This document shows, in pieces, positions 51,901 to 61,439 of a stretch of DNA of 64,000 nt. The stretch comes from Mastigias papua (lineage: Eukaryota; Cnidaria; Scyphozoa; Rhizostomeae; Mastigiidae). The DNA lies in NCBI GenBank assembly GCA_964019165.1, contig OZ025270.1, positions 10,520,450-10,584,449 of the forward strand, given 5' to 3'. Below the pieces are notes generated by a model. It saw only the letters and a program-made list of their open reading frames with translations, ran no database searches and was not told the DNA's origin. Both the position numbers and the translations under genes were made by a program. How positions within the stretch are numbered: the first letter of the stretch is position 1; the number at the start of each line of letters is the position of its first letter.

Positions 51901-54900
51901 CTGCTACTTTTCTCCATCAGACTTAATGGGCTGTTACCCTGACACACCTTGGTACACTAGAACTGGAACTATTTATGATTTTTTATATCTGTATTTTTAT
52001 GTTATTCTTGCAGTGTGGCAGCCTTATGTTGATAAACTATAGCCTGTATTGGATGTGGCATACATAATAGGAGCTCAGTTTCCATTCCTGCCAAGAATGA
52101 CAGAACATGCAGTTGATGTTTAGTTTATCTGTTGAATGTCTCGATACTTCCAGTGCTTTTAAGACACATTAGCAGTATTTGTGTATTTGTGACTCTATTT
52201 ATCACCACTGCCCTTGTGAAATCTTAGTGAATTACCAAGTTCATGATGAGTGTAGTAATTGTGTAATTCAAGTAAACTCAGTCCAAGGTATCATTTTAAT
52301 TATGGTTCTTATTCCATTTATTACTTATCAAAATCTTAAAACTTCCAGAAAGCAGAAGATGTGCCAACTCCAGCACCACCACCAGCACAAGAACCAAGTG
52401 AAGGTCAACGTAAGTATTTATGTTGCATTCTGGTTCAACATGGGATCTGAAGCAATTCTGTTGTCCATATTGTTTTGTTTTTGCAAAGTAAGGTTCTGCT
52501 CATGCAGTTATATTGTTCCTGAACGTAAGTACCACTTTGTTGTAAAACTTCAGATGAAGCAGTAATATAGTAATTACTATAATGGACATCTCTTCATTCA
52601 TTATTCAGTGAAAGTTGCAAAAAAGTGAAAATCATATTATAATGATTTTTTATGATTGTTTTGAATCTTTTGTAGCATTAACGTCTCAACCAGATGGTCC
52701 TCCACCTTCCTATGAGTCTTTGTTTGGTGAAATTAAGGCTGCAAAAGAGCAATCTTCTGGGACATTTGATTTTATTGGAAAGTTTTTTGGGATCATATTT
52801 GCATCAGGTACTTTATAGAGTGCTGTGTACAGTAGTAGTAAATTTTATACCTTAATATCTTTCAAAGTTTTATGGTTTATACTGACCTAACTCCTTTCCA
52901 CTGTGCCATGCACCATTGGGTAGCAGCTATGAACTGATGATTGTTTTCACAAATGTTATTGAGGAAATTGTACATCTACCTTCATCATAAATCTTAGTGT
53001 ACCATTCATTATTCTGTCTACCTCATACCAATATATTCATGGCAGGTAGCATGCCTTGTGTTTCCATTGCTTCATAATGCAAGATGACCTGCTTCCAAGA
53101 ACAGTAGACTTTACTTATTTTTGGCACCTTATTGGAAATATTGTTAAGACCAGCCTCCTGGTACCCCTATGTCCTTGGTTAACACAACTGGTAAAGGTAG
53201 CAATATATTTATGGCTGGTGGTATGCATTGTGCTTGTTTACTTCATTGTGAAGGATGACCTGCTTCAAAGAACATTAGACCTAGCTAAATTTTGGCATCA
53301 CATTAGAGGCATTGCTAAGACTGGCCTGCTGGTACCCCAATGTCCTTGTTATACACAACTGGTAATGGTAGCAAAGTATTTTCCTCACCAAATTGACTTT
53401 AATTATTCAGTTCACAAGCAAAACTTGTTTTTTTTTAGTTGGCTTCTTGGTTTGTCTTGGCCTGCTCCTGGCAATCCCAGTTGCTTCCGTCATAATTGGT
53501 ATGTTTGAGATAGATTCCCTAATTTTGGGAATTGATGATACTTGATATTGGATTTAGTCCCTTATTGATAAGTAAACAAATGTTACAATCTAAGCCATTT
53601 AGTTTGAGATTCTTCCATGATTAGCATAATAGACAAGTCTTAATTAGCAGCATGGTAGACAAGTCATGATTAGCTGTTAGTGCGATCCCCAAATGGGGAA
53701 TCCTCTGATTTATTGACCAAATGGAGATCCTGGGCTTCTGATTGGTCAATAACTCAGATGATTCCCCAATTGGAGATCGAATTTTACTTTTCTGGGCGGT
53801 TATGGCGGTCTCCCGGTACCGCAGACAACTCTTTCCCATCAGAAATCGGTGGTGGGCCAATCATACTTCAACTGCCCGCGCGATATGGTTATACTATAGA
53901 ACTGTGAAAGATTAGAAGATTCCTCAAAAGTATAACCTTAGTAGCCGGCATGGTTACCTGTGCTTGCGGTACCGGTAAACTTAGGAGATGACCGTATGCC
54001 ATCGCAAGGAACCAGCAAGCATAAGGGTCTGTTCATATTAGCCCACGAGCCCACTTACCGTGCCGGGTCACGTATAAAGATCTCGCTTGTGCTAAACATT
54101 GGCAAGCGAGCTAAAAATTTGCCCGTATGAACATTCCAGCCCACGTACTGGGCTAGAAATAGCATGTCAAATGTAGCCAGAAAAGAGGGGGTGCGTCTTA
54201 TATGCAATAGGAGACGATAACAACTATTTTCTTGGAAATTCAACGTTGAATTATGAATACATCTTATACAAGAATGCGTCTTATACGGTATTTATGTTAG
54301 TATATTATGTGATAATATACAAAGCCTTCCATATATTGATTTCCTGTTCATTTTTCATTGGACATTGTCCCTCCTTCCCCCCTCCCCCAATGTTGGCAGG
54401 TACTGACAAAAATGGCGTCAAACTGTTCGAGTGGGCCATATATCTGGAGACTAAACTATGAACATGTTCTTAGCAAAGTTATAAAGAGTGACATGCCCCG
54501 CTGCATTTATCACATTTTCTTGTACTTTGGAGCTAACTGGACTCACTCTGCCCTTTCCTCTTTGCAGTAGGTATATTCACATAGCGCGATGTTTTGGCAG
54601 ACATGGGTATGGCATGTGAATTGTATGTTTACATTACAGCGCAAGGGCCCGCAACTACTATGCTGTTCCACTTTTCAAGCGCTTCTCACCATTCTGGCGT
54701 TAGTAATGAAGTGCAGTAGGATTGATATGTATCGTATGCGAATCTCTTTCAGGTGCCAAATACAAAGATGACTGTCCTGTCCAGAAGTACATCCCGATCT
54801 ACCTCATAGTTGCTGGGTCATTCGGTATATTCCGCAATCTGTTAGGAATGTGTCACCAAGGCAGAAAAACACATAAGAAACGGCAGGGAGAAGCAGTAGA

Positions 54901-55156
54901 GGAAGAGCGCAGCACGGGAAGGAAAGGTTGTGAGGGTATCATTGATTGCTTCCTGTTTGCTTGGTTCATTTGTGGAAATGTCTGGATTTACAACAACTAC
55001 AAGCCAAACTTCAGCGAGCCCAACAACCCTAAATACTGTCACAAAACTTTATACCTGTTCGCTTTCTGGTTAACAACTGCCACCTACATAGCAGTTGGTG
55101 TTGCATGTTGTTGTGGTTGCTGCATGGTCGCCCTTGCTGCTGCGTTCTCAACTTAA
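48939..55156 (+). CDS. TMEM272-like tetraspan protein, gene 3 (5 exons)
   Basis: Proposed exons are 48939-48950, 52349-52409, 52676-52807, 53439-53498 and 54753-55156: 669 nt, 222 residues, with intron phases 0, 1, 1, 1 as in genes 1 and 2. Exon 2 is the shortest Pro-rich version (VPTPAPPPAQEPSEGQ). Exon 3 gives GPPPSYESLFGEIKAAKEQ with the PPSY motif. Exon 4 (GFLVCLGLLLAIPVASVII) is nearly identical to gene 1. Exon 5 matches gene 1 along its whole length (KYKDDCPVQKYIPIYLIVAG to CCCGCC). The basic linker between membrane segments 2 and 3 (GRKTHKKRQGEAVEEERSTG) is likely cytosolic, as is the Cys cluster at the end, which would suit S-acylation. Start exon as in gene 1: ATG GAC GAA GAG before GTTCGA. 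Biochemical function is unknown. Confidence 0.8.
49990..50320. repeat. Decayed TATAAGAAA-type repeat in intron 1 of gene 3
   Basis: GTTATAAGAAAGTG at the left and CTTATAAAAACATA at the right enclose repeated GTTAAGAAAGTTCAGTACTG-like units in both orientations. It resembles the 48419 element. Confidence 0.45.
51020..51260 (+). mobile_element. LINE 3' UTR fragment in intron 1 of gene 3
   Basis: It shares CATGATATTTTGCTCCCCCT and TAGTAGTTCGTAG with the tail of the LINE relic at 30956-31290. Confidence 0.5.
51517..51960. repeat. Dispersed repeat, copy A
   Basis: GTAACACTATAGTACTTCAT, CTACACAGACATAGGAC and ACAAATTCAGTAAAA recur diverged at about 56635-56900. The minus-strand frame across it (51534-51947) has no recognisable motif. 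Confidence 0.5.
53034..53375. repeat. Two-unit tandem repeat in intron 3 of gene 3
   Basis: Two units of about 165-180 bp share GCAT(G)CCTTGTG-like starts, GATGACCTGCTTC(C)AA, TTTTTGGCA, AAGAC(C/T)(A/G)GCCT and ACACAACTGGTAA. They are diverged by roughly 20 percent. The long frame 53056-53508 that runs through them into exon 4 is a chance frame. Confidence 0.65.
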
Positions 55157-56630
55157 CATTGAAAAATTGATGGGAGACTTTTCTTGCTATTTTAATTGCT
55201 TTGGACACACTTAGTTAGTTTTTAATCACCTATAATGTTCTCTTATGGATGACTCATAGACGATGTACTTCATAGTCTACGTAATAAGATTTGTGCATGT
55301 TGAAATATACATTTTTGGTTACGGTATGTCATTAGATGGTTGGACTTTCCAGCAATTTTCTGAGACGTCAGCAAAGAACTTATTCCAGAGTTGTTCCCAA
55401 TTCCCTCGATGTGTCAAATGAAACAGTCTTATTTTTTTTAAAGGTGACTGCACTTTGGAACAATGGCCTGTTCCATTATTTACCTCCATGTTCAAATGAA
55501 ACCTATTTTATTGGGGGGGGCATTTAGTTTTATAAGGAAAGATCCCTCAGCCCATAGCGTATCGTAGCATGGTATGCCTGGAACTTTGAAGTATGGAAAT
55601 ATACGCTATTTTGTTGATTTCTTGTTTTTTGGTTCATAGTTTTTGGATTGAAGCAGGTCACCACATTAGCATTCTTAATTGGACACCCACAGCCAGTAGT
55701 TCCTATGCACGGCTTTTTTATCCACTATGGGCATGATCTATTAGCATTTTTATATGAACCAAATTGAATCTTCACCGTAGCTCTACGAAGTCATAGTTTA
55801 TTAAGGTCATATCAGTTATAGCTTTTCGATCCATCTTTACACAATCACTCCTAGTTGAATGATCAGCTGTTCATTTAGATTCCAATCATTGTAATTACGT
55901 TCCACAAGCTCTATGCCTCTCTGTCATCTTCATTAATATTCGATCGTATTTTTTGAATTTCTTTCGCACATTCTTAGGTCCCCCGCATATTTTTCGGAAG
56001 ACTTTTCCGATCCCCCACCTTGCTCTTATTAGGATCCCACTTATTATATTATCACGTTTTCTGCAGAAAGCCTGCAAAAAAGTTACGTACCTGAGTTTGA
56101 ACTTCCTTAATCGCTATGTGTAAACAGTACTTTAGTTTTTCGAATGTTCTGGTCATAACCAACCAAATAATGAGTGAGCATTATTTGCAAAGGTTATTAC
56201 CGAACTTTTGTCTGCAGACTGTTTGGTACCAATTTGGACCAATTTTCCAACACTCCTGCTTATTTCATTGAGAATTTTCCAACCCGCCTTTCCCCGCTTA
56301 TTCGACATATAAGAGTATACACAATGAACTTTATCACTGTAGTATTGCAGATATATACTTTTCAATTTTTCACCATTTGGAACATTGCATTATGATTATT
56401 TTAACGCGCTGCACTTCTTTTCAATCAGTAACGCTATCTATTGATTATGGGTTAAGTTTTCTTTACTATGGCACATGTTGACATGAGAAATTTTGTTTTA
56501 AGATGTTGGAGTATTTGTCTTCTTTTGCACTTTTTGATCACTTTACGTTGCTATGTATTGCACTCAAAATATGGTTGATGAAAATCGATCGATAATGAAA
56601 ATCATGCCACTTTCTTAACGAGACTAGTCG
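55157..56630. other. Downstream of gene 3, nothing recognised
   Basis: The first ~150 bp resemble the gene 2 3' flank (GATGGGAGA.TTTTCTT, ATGGATGACT.ATAGA). Beyond that I see no gene and no clear polyadenylation signal. Confidence 0.5.
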
Positions 56631-56634
56631 AGGT

Positions 56635-56900
56635 TTGCGTAACACTACAATGCTACATAGGCAGATAGAGACTACACAGCTATAACACTCTACTACATAA
56701 CCTCCCACAAGAAGTCTGTACAAATTAAGTAAAAGCGATTTTTACCTTTTGTGAATATTGGAAATAAGGTACATGGCTTGTCAACTTTCTTAGGTCTGAA
56801 CTTTTTTCTCTTTTTGAGCTGTCGGGTACTACTTGCTTATGAACCACTTTCTTATTTATGCAAAGCATTTGTATGCCTAAACTTTCAACTCAAACTTGCA
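56635..56900. repeat. Dispersed repeat, copy B
   Basis: Diverged relative of 51517-51800 (GTAACACTACAATGCTACAT, GACTACACAGCTATAACAC). Confidence 0.45.
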
Positions 56901-56929
56901 GCGTCCACAAGTAGCTGATTTCAGTTGAT

Positions 56930-57440
56930 TAAAATTTTGCTTTCGTCTCAAAGTCATTAGTTTATATAAAGCTATAGCCATTTCTTTTTATTAAAAATGC
57001 AATTTCTCAGAAGTAACTGGGTTTATTTTATTTTAGTCTTACTTTTTAACTGAAACCATCTCTGACAAGAAGGTAATATTCCAAGATTCTTTTCATGTTT
57101 TTTTCTTAACTTCAAATCACTCAAAATAGTTGAGTTTCTTCATGAATGAAGCCTTGACTTGTATTCTAGCTTACCATATCCACTCGATTATCATAAAGTT
57201 ATAGCCTTGGTTTTTCAGCACAGATACAATTACTCGGGAGTAGTTGATTTTCTTGAATTGTGAGCTTTCTGTCTCAACACGTCGCTTACAACTAGTTATA
57301 ATTCCAAGGATGTAGTCTTACCTTCTTTCCAACATTACACAGCAAACAACAATGCATCTTGGCAATACTGTAGCCATACCTTAAAGTCTTAGTTGGTTAA
57401 GGTTATAGTTGCAGCTACTCAAAATCTTGCTTTGGCATTA
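56930..57440. repeat. Highly degenerate tandem repeat related to the satellite core
   Basis: The motif AAAG(C/T)TATAGCC(A/T)T recurs (about 56970, 57197 and, as variants, 57370 and 57400), with TTGGTTTTT after one of them. It is a weak, old version of the 58840-59190 repeat. Confidence 0.4.
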
Positions 57441-57599
57441 TGCCTCTTTATTTATCAACTTCTTTAAATAAGTTGGTATTTGCAGTAGCTTGTGCATAGA
57501 TAGCTACTTTAAATAAACTATTTACAGAAGGAGCAATTTACAATCACATGAAGAAACTAGGAAGTAGGAAATGGTTGATGCTTCATGGTTACCGCAAAT

Positions 57600-57690
57600 C
57601 CTCGAATTGGACCCCCTATCGAAAAGCCCCCTCGAACAAGCCCCTATGGTAGAACTTCAAATAATTAATAGGCCCCCTCAAATTAGCCTC
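57600..57690. repeat. AAGCCCCCTCGAA-type short repeats
   Basis: Three imperfect units of (A)AGCCCCCTCGAA(C). Similar runs occur at 58670-58740 and, inverted, at 28805-28850. Confidence 0.65.
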
Positions 57691-57699
57691 AACCGCAGA

Positions 57700-58470
57700 G
57701 GATGGTGAAGATCATGATTCAGACTGTTCTTTTTATGAAACGTAGAACCAGAACGCGACAGAAAGGCTATTAAATAATTTGAGACATTTAATGTTCATGT
57801 GCGACGCGTATCAGGTAGACTAGTCATTTGACACTTATCATAATCGACACTAATCGTAATCGACACTGACCCCTGAAATTTAGTCGTTTCGGACCCATTC
57901 TAGGATCCATCATCACTAATAAATGATAAATTAAAAAAATGGGTTAATATGGATTAGAAAGAGATATGCAAAATGAGCATGATAAGACAAGGGATAGCAG
58001 GAGAGAGTGGATGCAATTCAAATGCCTCAATAAATTCTAAAGCATGCTTTAAAGTTCATAGCTCAAAGTTCAGTTCAAAGTGAATTAATTAATCAAAGGG
58101 AGCACATTTTGATTTAGGAGGAGTGAGTGGGATAGAAGATGTTTGGAAATTCAAGACGATCTCTAAAGATAGGTAAGCTTTCGTGTTTGAAGAGATCAAT
58201 GCTGTTTGTAATAATGCTAATGATGCTAAAATTATCAAGGGAGAGAGGGGACCAGAGGTAGAGGAATGGTTGCAAACAGCAGAAGAATTATTGTTTACCT
58301 TTGGTCTGTTCTGTTCATCCCTATGTGCTCTTTGCAGCGTATGGCTTATCGTGTTCATTCCGTTTATCCATTTCCTTTATATATAAATCCATCTATTTAT
58401 TTACAATTTGATTGTGATGATGGATCCTGAATAGGTCTCAAACATCTGAATTTTAAAGATTAATGTTGAC
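57700..58470. other. Non-coding, nothing firmly recognised
   Basis: A short plus-strand frame at 58183-58386 has no motif and is probably chance. Confidence 0.5.
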
Positions 58471-58669
58471 TATGATTATTGTCTAATGATTAGTCTATCT
58501 GATTTGTATGGCATGTGAACATCAAATATCTCAAAATATTTAATGCTTTTTTGTCGTCGTTCTGGTTCTACGTTGCATTGTAAAGCTGCGAAAAAATGTT
58601 GCTTTAGTATTTTGGAGACAAGGAGCTTTGACAATGGGCTTTTTCTGCGACATGCCTCATATAGGTTAT

Positions 58670-58740
58670 AAGCCCCTGCCTCGACTAAGCCCCCTACCTC
58701 GAATAAGCCCCCTGCCTCGAATAAGCCCCCTATGGCCTTA
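58670..58740. repeat. AAGCCCCCTRCCTCGAAT tandem repeat
   Basis: Four imperfect 18-bp units of CCTGCCTCGAATAAGCCC. They are inverted relatives of the GGGGGCTTATTCGA motif near 28815. Confidence 0.85.
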
Positions 58741-58839
58741 GTTCTCGAGTCTATGTCCACTTGAGGACATCACACTTGATTTCTTAGACTTCACTCTTAA
58801 TTTCATGCTCCTGTCAATATCACTTACAAGTAGTTGATA

Positions 58840-59190
58840 TTCAGCCCAATTTCCACTCGATCAACTTTTGGCTCAACAAGTAGGATTATAGCATAGATGT
58901 CTTGACGAGAATTATCCCACTTTTCAATCAATCAATTTGGCTCAAAGTGTATGGTTATAGCCTTAATACTGTGAGAAAGCTCAACAAATTTTCACTGAAT
59001 CAATTTGAGCTCAAAAAGCAAGGTTGTAGAATGTAGAATTAGTGCTTTGGTTAAGACTAGCACACTTTTCACTCCATCGATTTTGGCTCAAAAAGCATGG
59101 CTATATCCTTGGTTTTGAGAATAGACGTAGCCACTCTCCACTCAGTCGATTTTGGTTCAAAGTAAAGTTGTAACCATTGGTGGATCCAGC
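58840..59190. repeat. Degenerate ~70-bp tandem repeat sharing the satellite core
   Basis: About five units, spaced 68-75 bp, carry CACT.....TCGATTTTGGCTCAA then AAAGCATGGCTATATCCTTG. The satellite at 61440 has GGCCAAAAAGTAAGGCTATA then GCCTTGGT at the same place in its unit. Confidence 0.7.
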
Positions 59191-59410
59191 GCGGAGCATC
59201 GGGGAAGATCATTTGGGTACAGTCATGAATTGGCTTCAATATAATATAATGTATAAATATATATAATATATATGTATAAATAAATGTTTTTTGCACGAAG
59301 CCCTATCAGCATGGAAAAAGAACAAAAAAAGAAAAAACAATACATCAAAACAAAGGTAAAAGGCTGCTCTTCCTAGGGGTCGTAAGGGTGCTTGATTGCT
59401 ACTACCCATC

Positions 59411-61100
59411 TCAGCTTATCAGAAGCTGTTTCATTTCTTTTTTGAAGCGATTTAGAGAGGGGTAGTTTCTATGTTGTTCTGTGATCTCGTTCCACGTGAA
59501 AGCTCCTGTGCATTGGAAACTTTTCTTTGTAAATTCTAATCGAGGCTTGGGTAGGTGCAAATCTCGTCTACTTCTAGTTGAATAACTTGAGACCTTTGAT
59601 CTCTTGGTAAACTTATCTTGAAAGGTTCTGGACATTTGCCATTAAGGATTTTGTGCGTCATAACTAACCTATCATATTTTATCAATTTTTTGACAGGCAA
59701 CCAGTCACAGATCCATCCATCCTTGTGTTTGCCATTTTCTATCAATTTTTTGGCCCTGGACTGTAACGTCTGCAGCTTATCTAGCTTGGTATCTGAAATA
59801 CAGCTCCATATGATGTTACCATACCTTAGGTGGCTCTCAATCAATGCCCGGTATACAGCAGCTAGCTTTGACTGGGGTAGAATGTCCTTCTCTCTCTGAA
59901 GTGCAGAGAGGCCACTTTTAACCTTAGCTTTAACTTTTTTGTGTTGATCATTCCAGCTCAGGTTCTCGTCTATATTGAGAGCAAGATATTTGGTTTTGGT
60001 AACCCTACCTATTTTTTCCTGGTTGACTTCAATTTCATTAAGTTCATCCAGGTTATTGTGTTGTCTTGAATGTCTTATGACCATGAATTCACTTTTGTTT
60101 GCGTTTAAACTAAGTGTATTTTGCCTCATCCATTCCGCGACATTAGCCATCTCAATTTCTATATTCCTTTGTAGAGATGCGCTATCAGTAGAGGAGCAAG
60201 TTATGCTTGTATCATCAGCGTACATGTTAGGAACTGCGCCTTGAAGACAACGTTCAAAATCATTCATGCACATAATGAATAGTAAGGGCCCCAAGCACGA
60301 CCCCTGAGGAATGCCACAATCGATTCTATTTGTAGATGATTTTTGGCCCTCAACATAGCAGAATTGCTTTCTATTTTTTAAGTATGTTTTGAACCAGCAA
60401 TGTGTTTCCCACAGATACTAAATGCTGATAACTTCGATAACAGAATATCATGGTCGACTGTGTCAGAAGCTTTTTTCAGATCCACAAATATCCTCACATT
60501 TAGTTTACGTTCATCAATATTTTTGTACCAAGTTTTGAGCATTGAAGTTATCGTGTTGTGTAATGTCCGAAAGGCAAATTGATTTTTTGATAATAATTTA
60601 TTCGCGCCAGCTTCTCGAGTAGCCTAGACAACACGGAGAGAACTGATATCGGCCTGTAGTTCGATAAATTTGATTTTTGGCCTGATTTAAAGATTGGAGT
60701 GACGCGAGCAACTTTCCAAATATCTGGAAAAGTCCCTTTCTTCAGGGATGCATTGAATACTATTGCCAAAGGCTGACAGATGGTTTCGATTGCATCCTTC
60801 AAGAGTTCTGTTGGAATTTTGTCAGGTCCAGGCGATTTTGAACTTTTCAAAGCCATAACAGCCTTCTTGATATAGTTAGTATCAACCTGTGTGAATTGAA
60901 ATTTTGGCATATTCTAATCAGTACCTTTCAAATATTTCAAAGGGTCATCATCAGCTTTATGGTCTATACCACTTGCAAGTTTTGGGCCTACAGTTACAAA
61001 ATACTCACTACATGCCTTAGCTATTTCGTTTAGGCGGTCCAGTACTCGATAGCTGTGGCTCACAAAAGCAATACTATCAGGCAGAACCCTTTCAACTTAG
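59411..61100 (-). pseudogene. Frameshifted LINE reverse transcriptase (ORF2) relic
   Basis: Read on the minus strand from about 61070, the order is NEIAKACSEYFVTVGPKLAS, a stop near 60915, SSKSPGPDKIPTELLKDAIE, VARVTPIFKSGQKSNLSNYR, then a frameshift near 60600. It continues FVDLKKASDTVDHDIL, a second frameshift near 60407, GIPQGSCLGPLLF and the active site YADDTSI (about 60215). The connecting and C-terminal part is SLNANKSEFMVI to CPEPFKISL. A last frameshift near 59600 leads to RLEFTKKSFQCTGAFTWNEI and a stop at 59411. This is a nearly full-length CR1/Jockey-like reverse transcriptase with at least three frameshifts. No endonuclease domain or 3' tail was recognised. Confidence 0.9.
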
Positions 61101-61439
61101 CTTAGAAGTGTCTAGGGGGTACTGTTTTGTTGCAAGCTTTCCATTCGTAATTTTTAAGGAGGCAAGTTTCAGGGACGATAAAACGAGTGTACACCTGGCG
61201 GGCTTATAGATCCGTTTAGGTTTAGTGACGTGGGTGGGTCCGACAGGAGGACAAATTTTGTAAACTGTGCCTTCTAGACAAGATGAAAAGTCGTCTCCTA
61301 GATTGCTACTTGAGTGAATAGCATTCTACTAGGGGCGTGGATTCGTGCTGACTTAGACATAATCTTCATAATCGTCAGGACGATAACAGTGAAACACTCT
61401 TGTGCCAAAATGACAGTCCATAACCATAGTTTCCCGGAA
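61101..61439. other. Non-coding spacer between LINE relic and satellite
   Basis: No gene or repeat was recognised. Confidence 0.5.

Noticed and set aside
51534..51947. 137-residue minus-strand frame in intron 1 of gene 3
   Set aside because: The region is a dispersed repeat with a diverged copy near 56.6-56.9 kb that does not keep the frame. No domain is recognisable.
53056..53508. 150-residue frame running into exon 4 of gene 3
   Set aside because: It reads an intronic tandem repeat and crosses the acceptor in a frame that is not the conserved one for exon 4.
58183..58386. 67-residue plus-strand frame with a hydrophobic end
   Set aside because: A possible GTAAGC donor lies just before it, but there is no partner exon and no recognisable domain.
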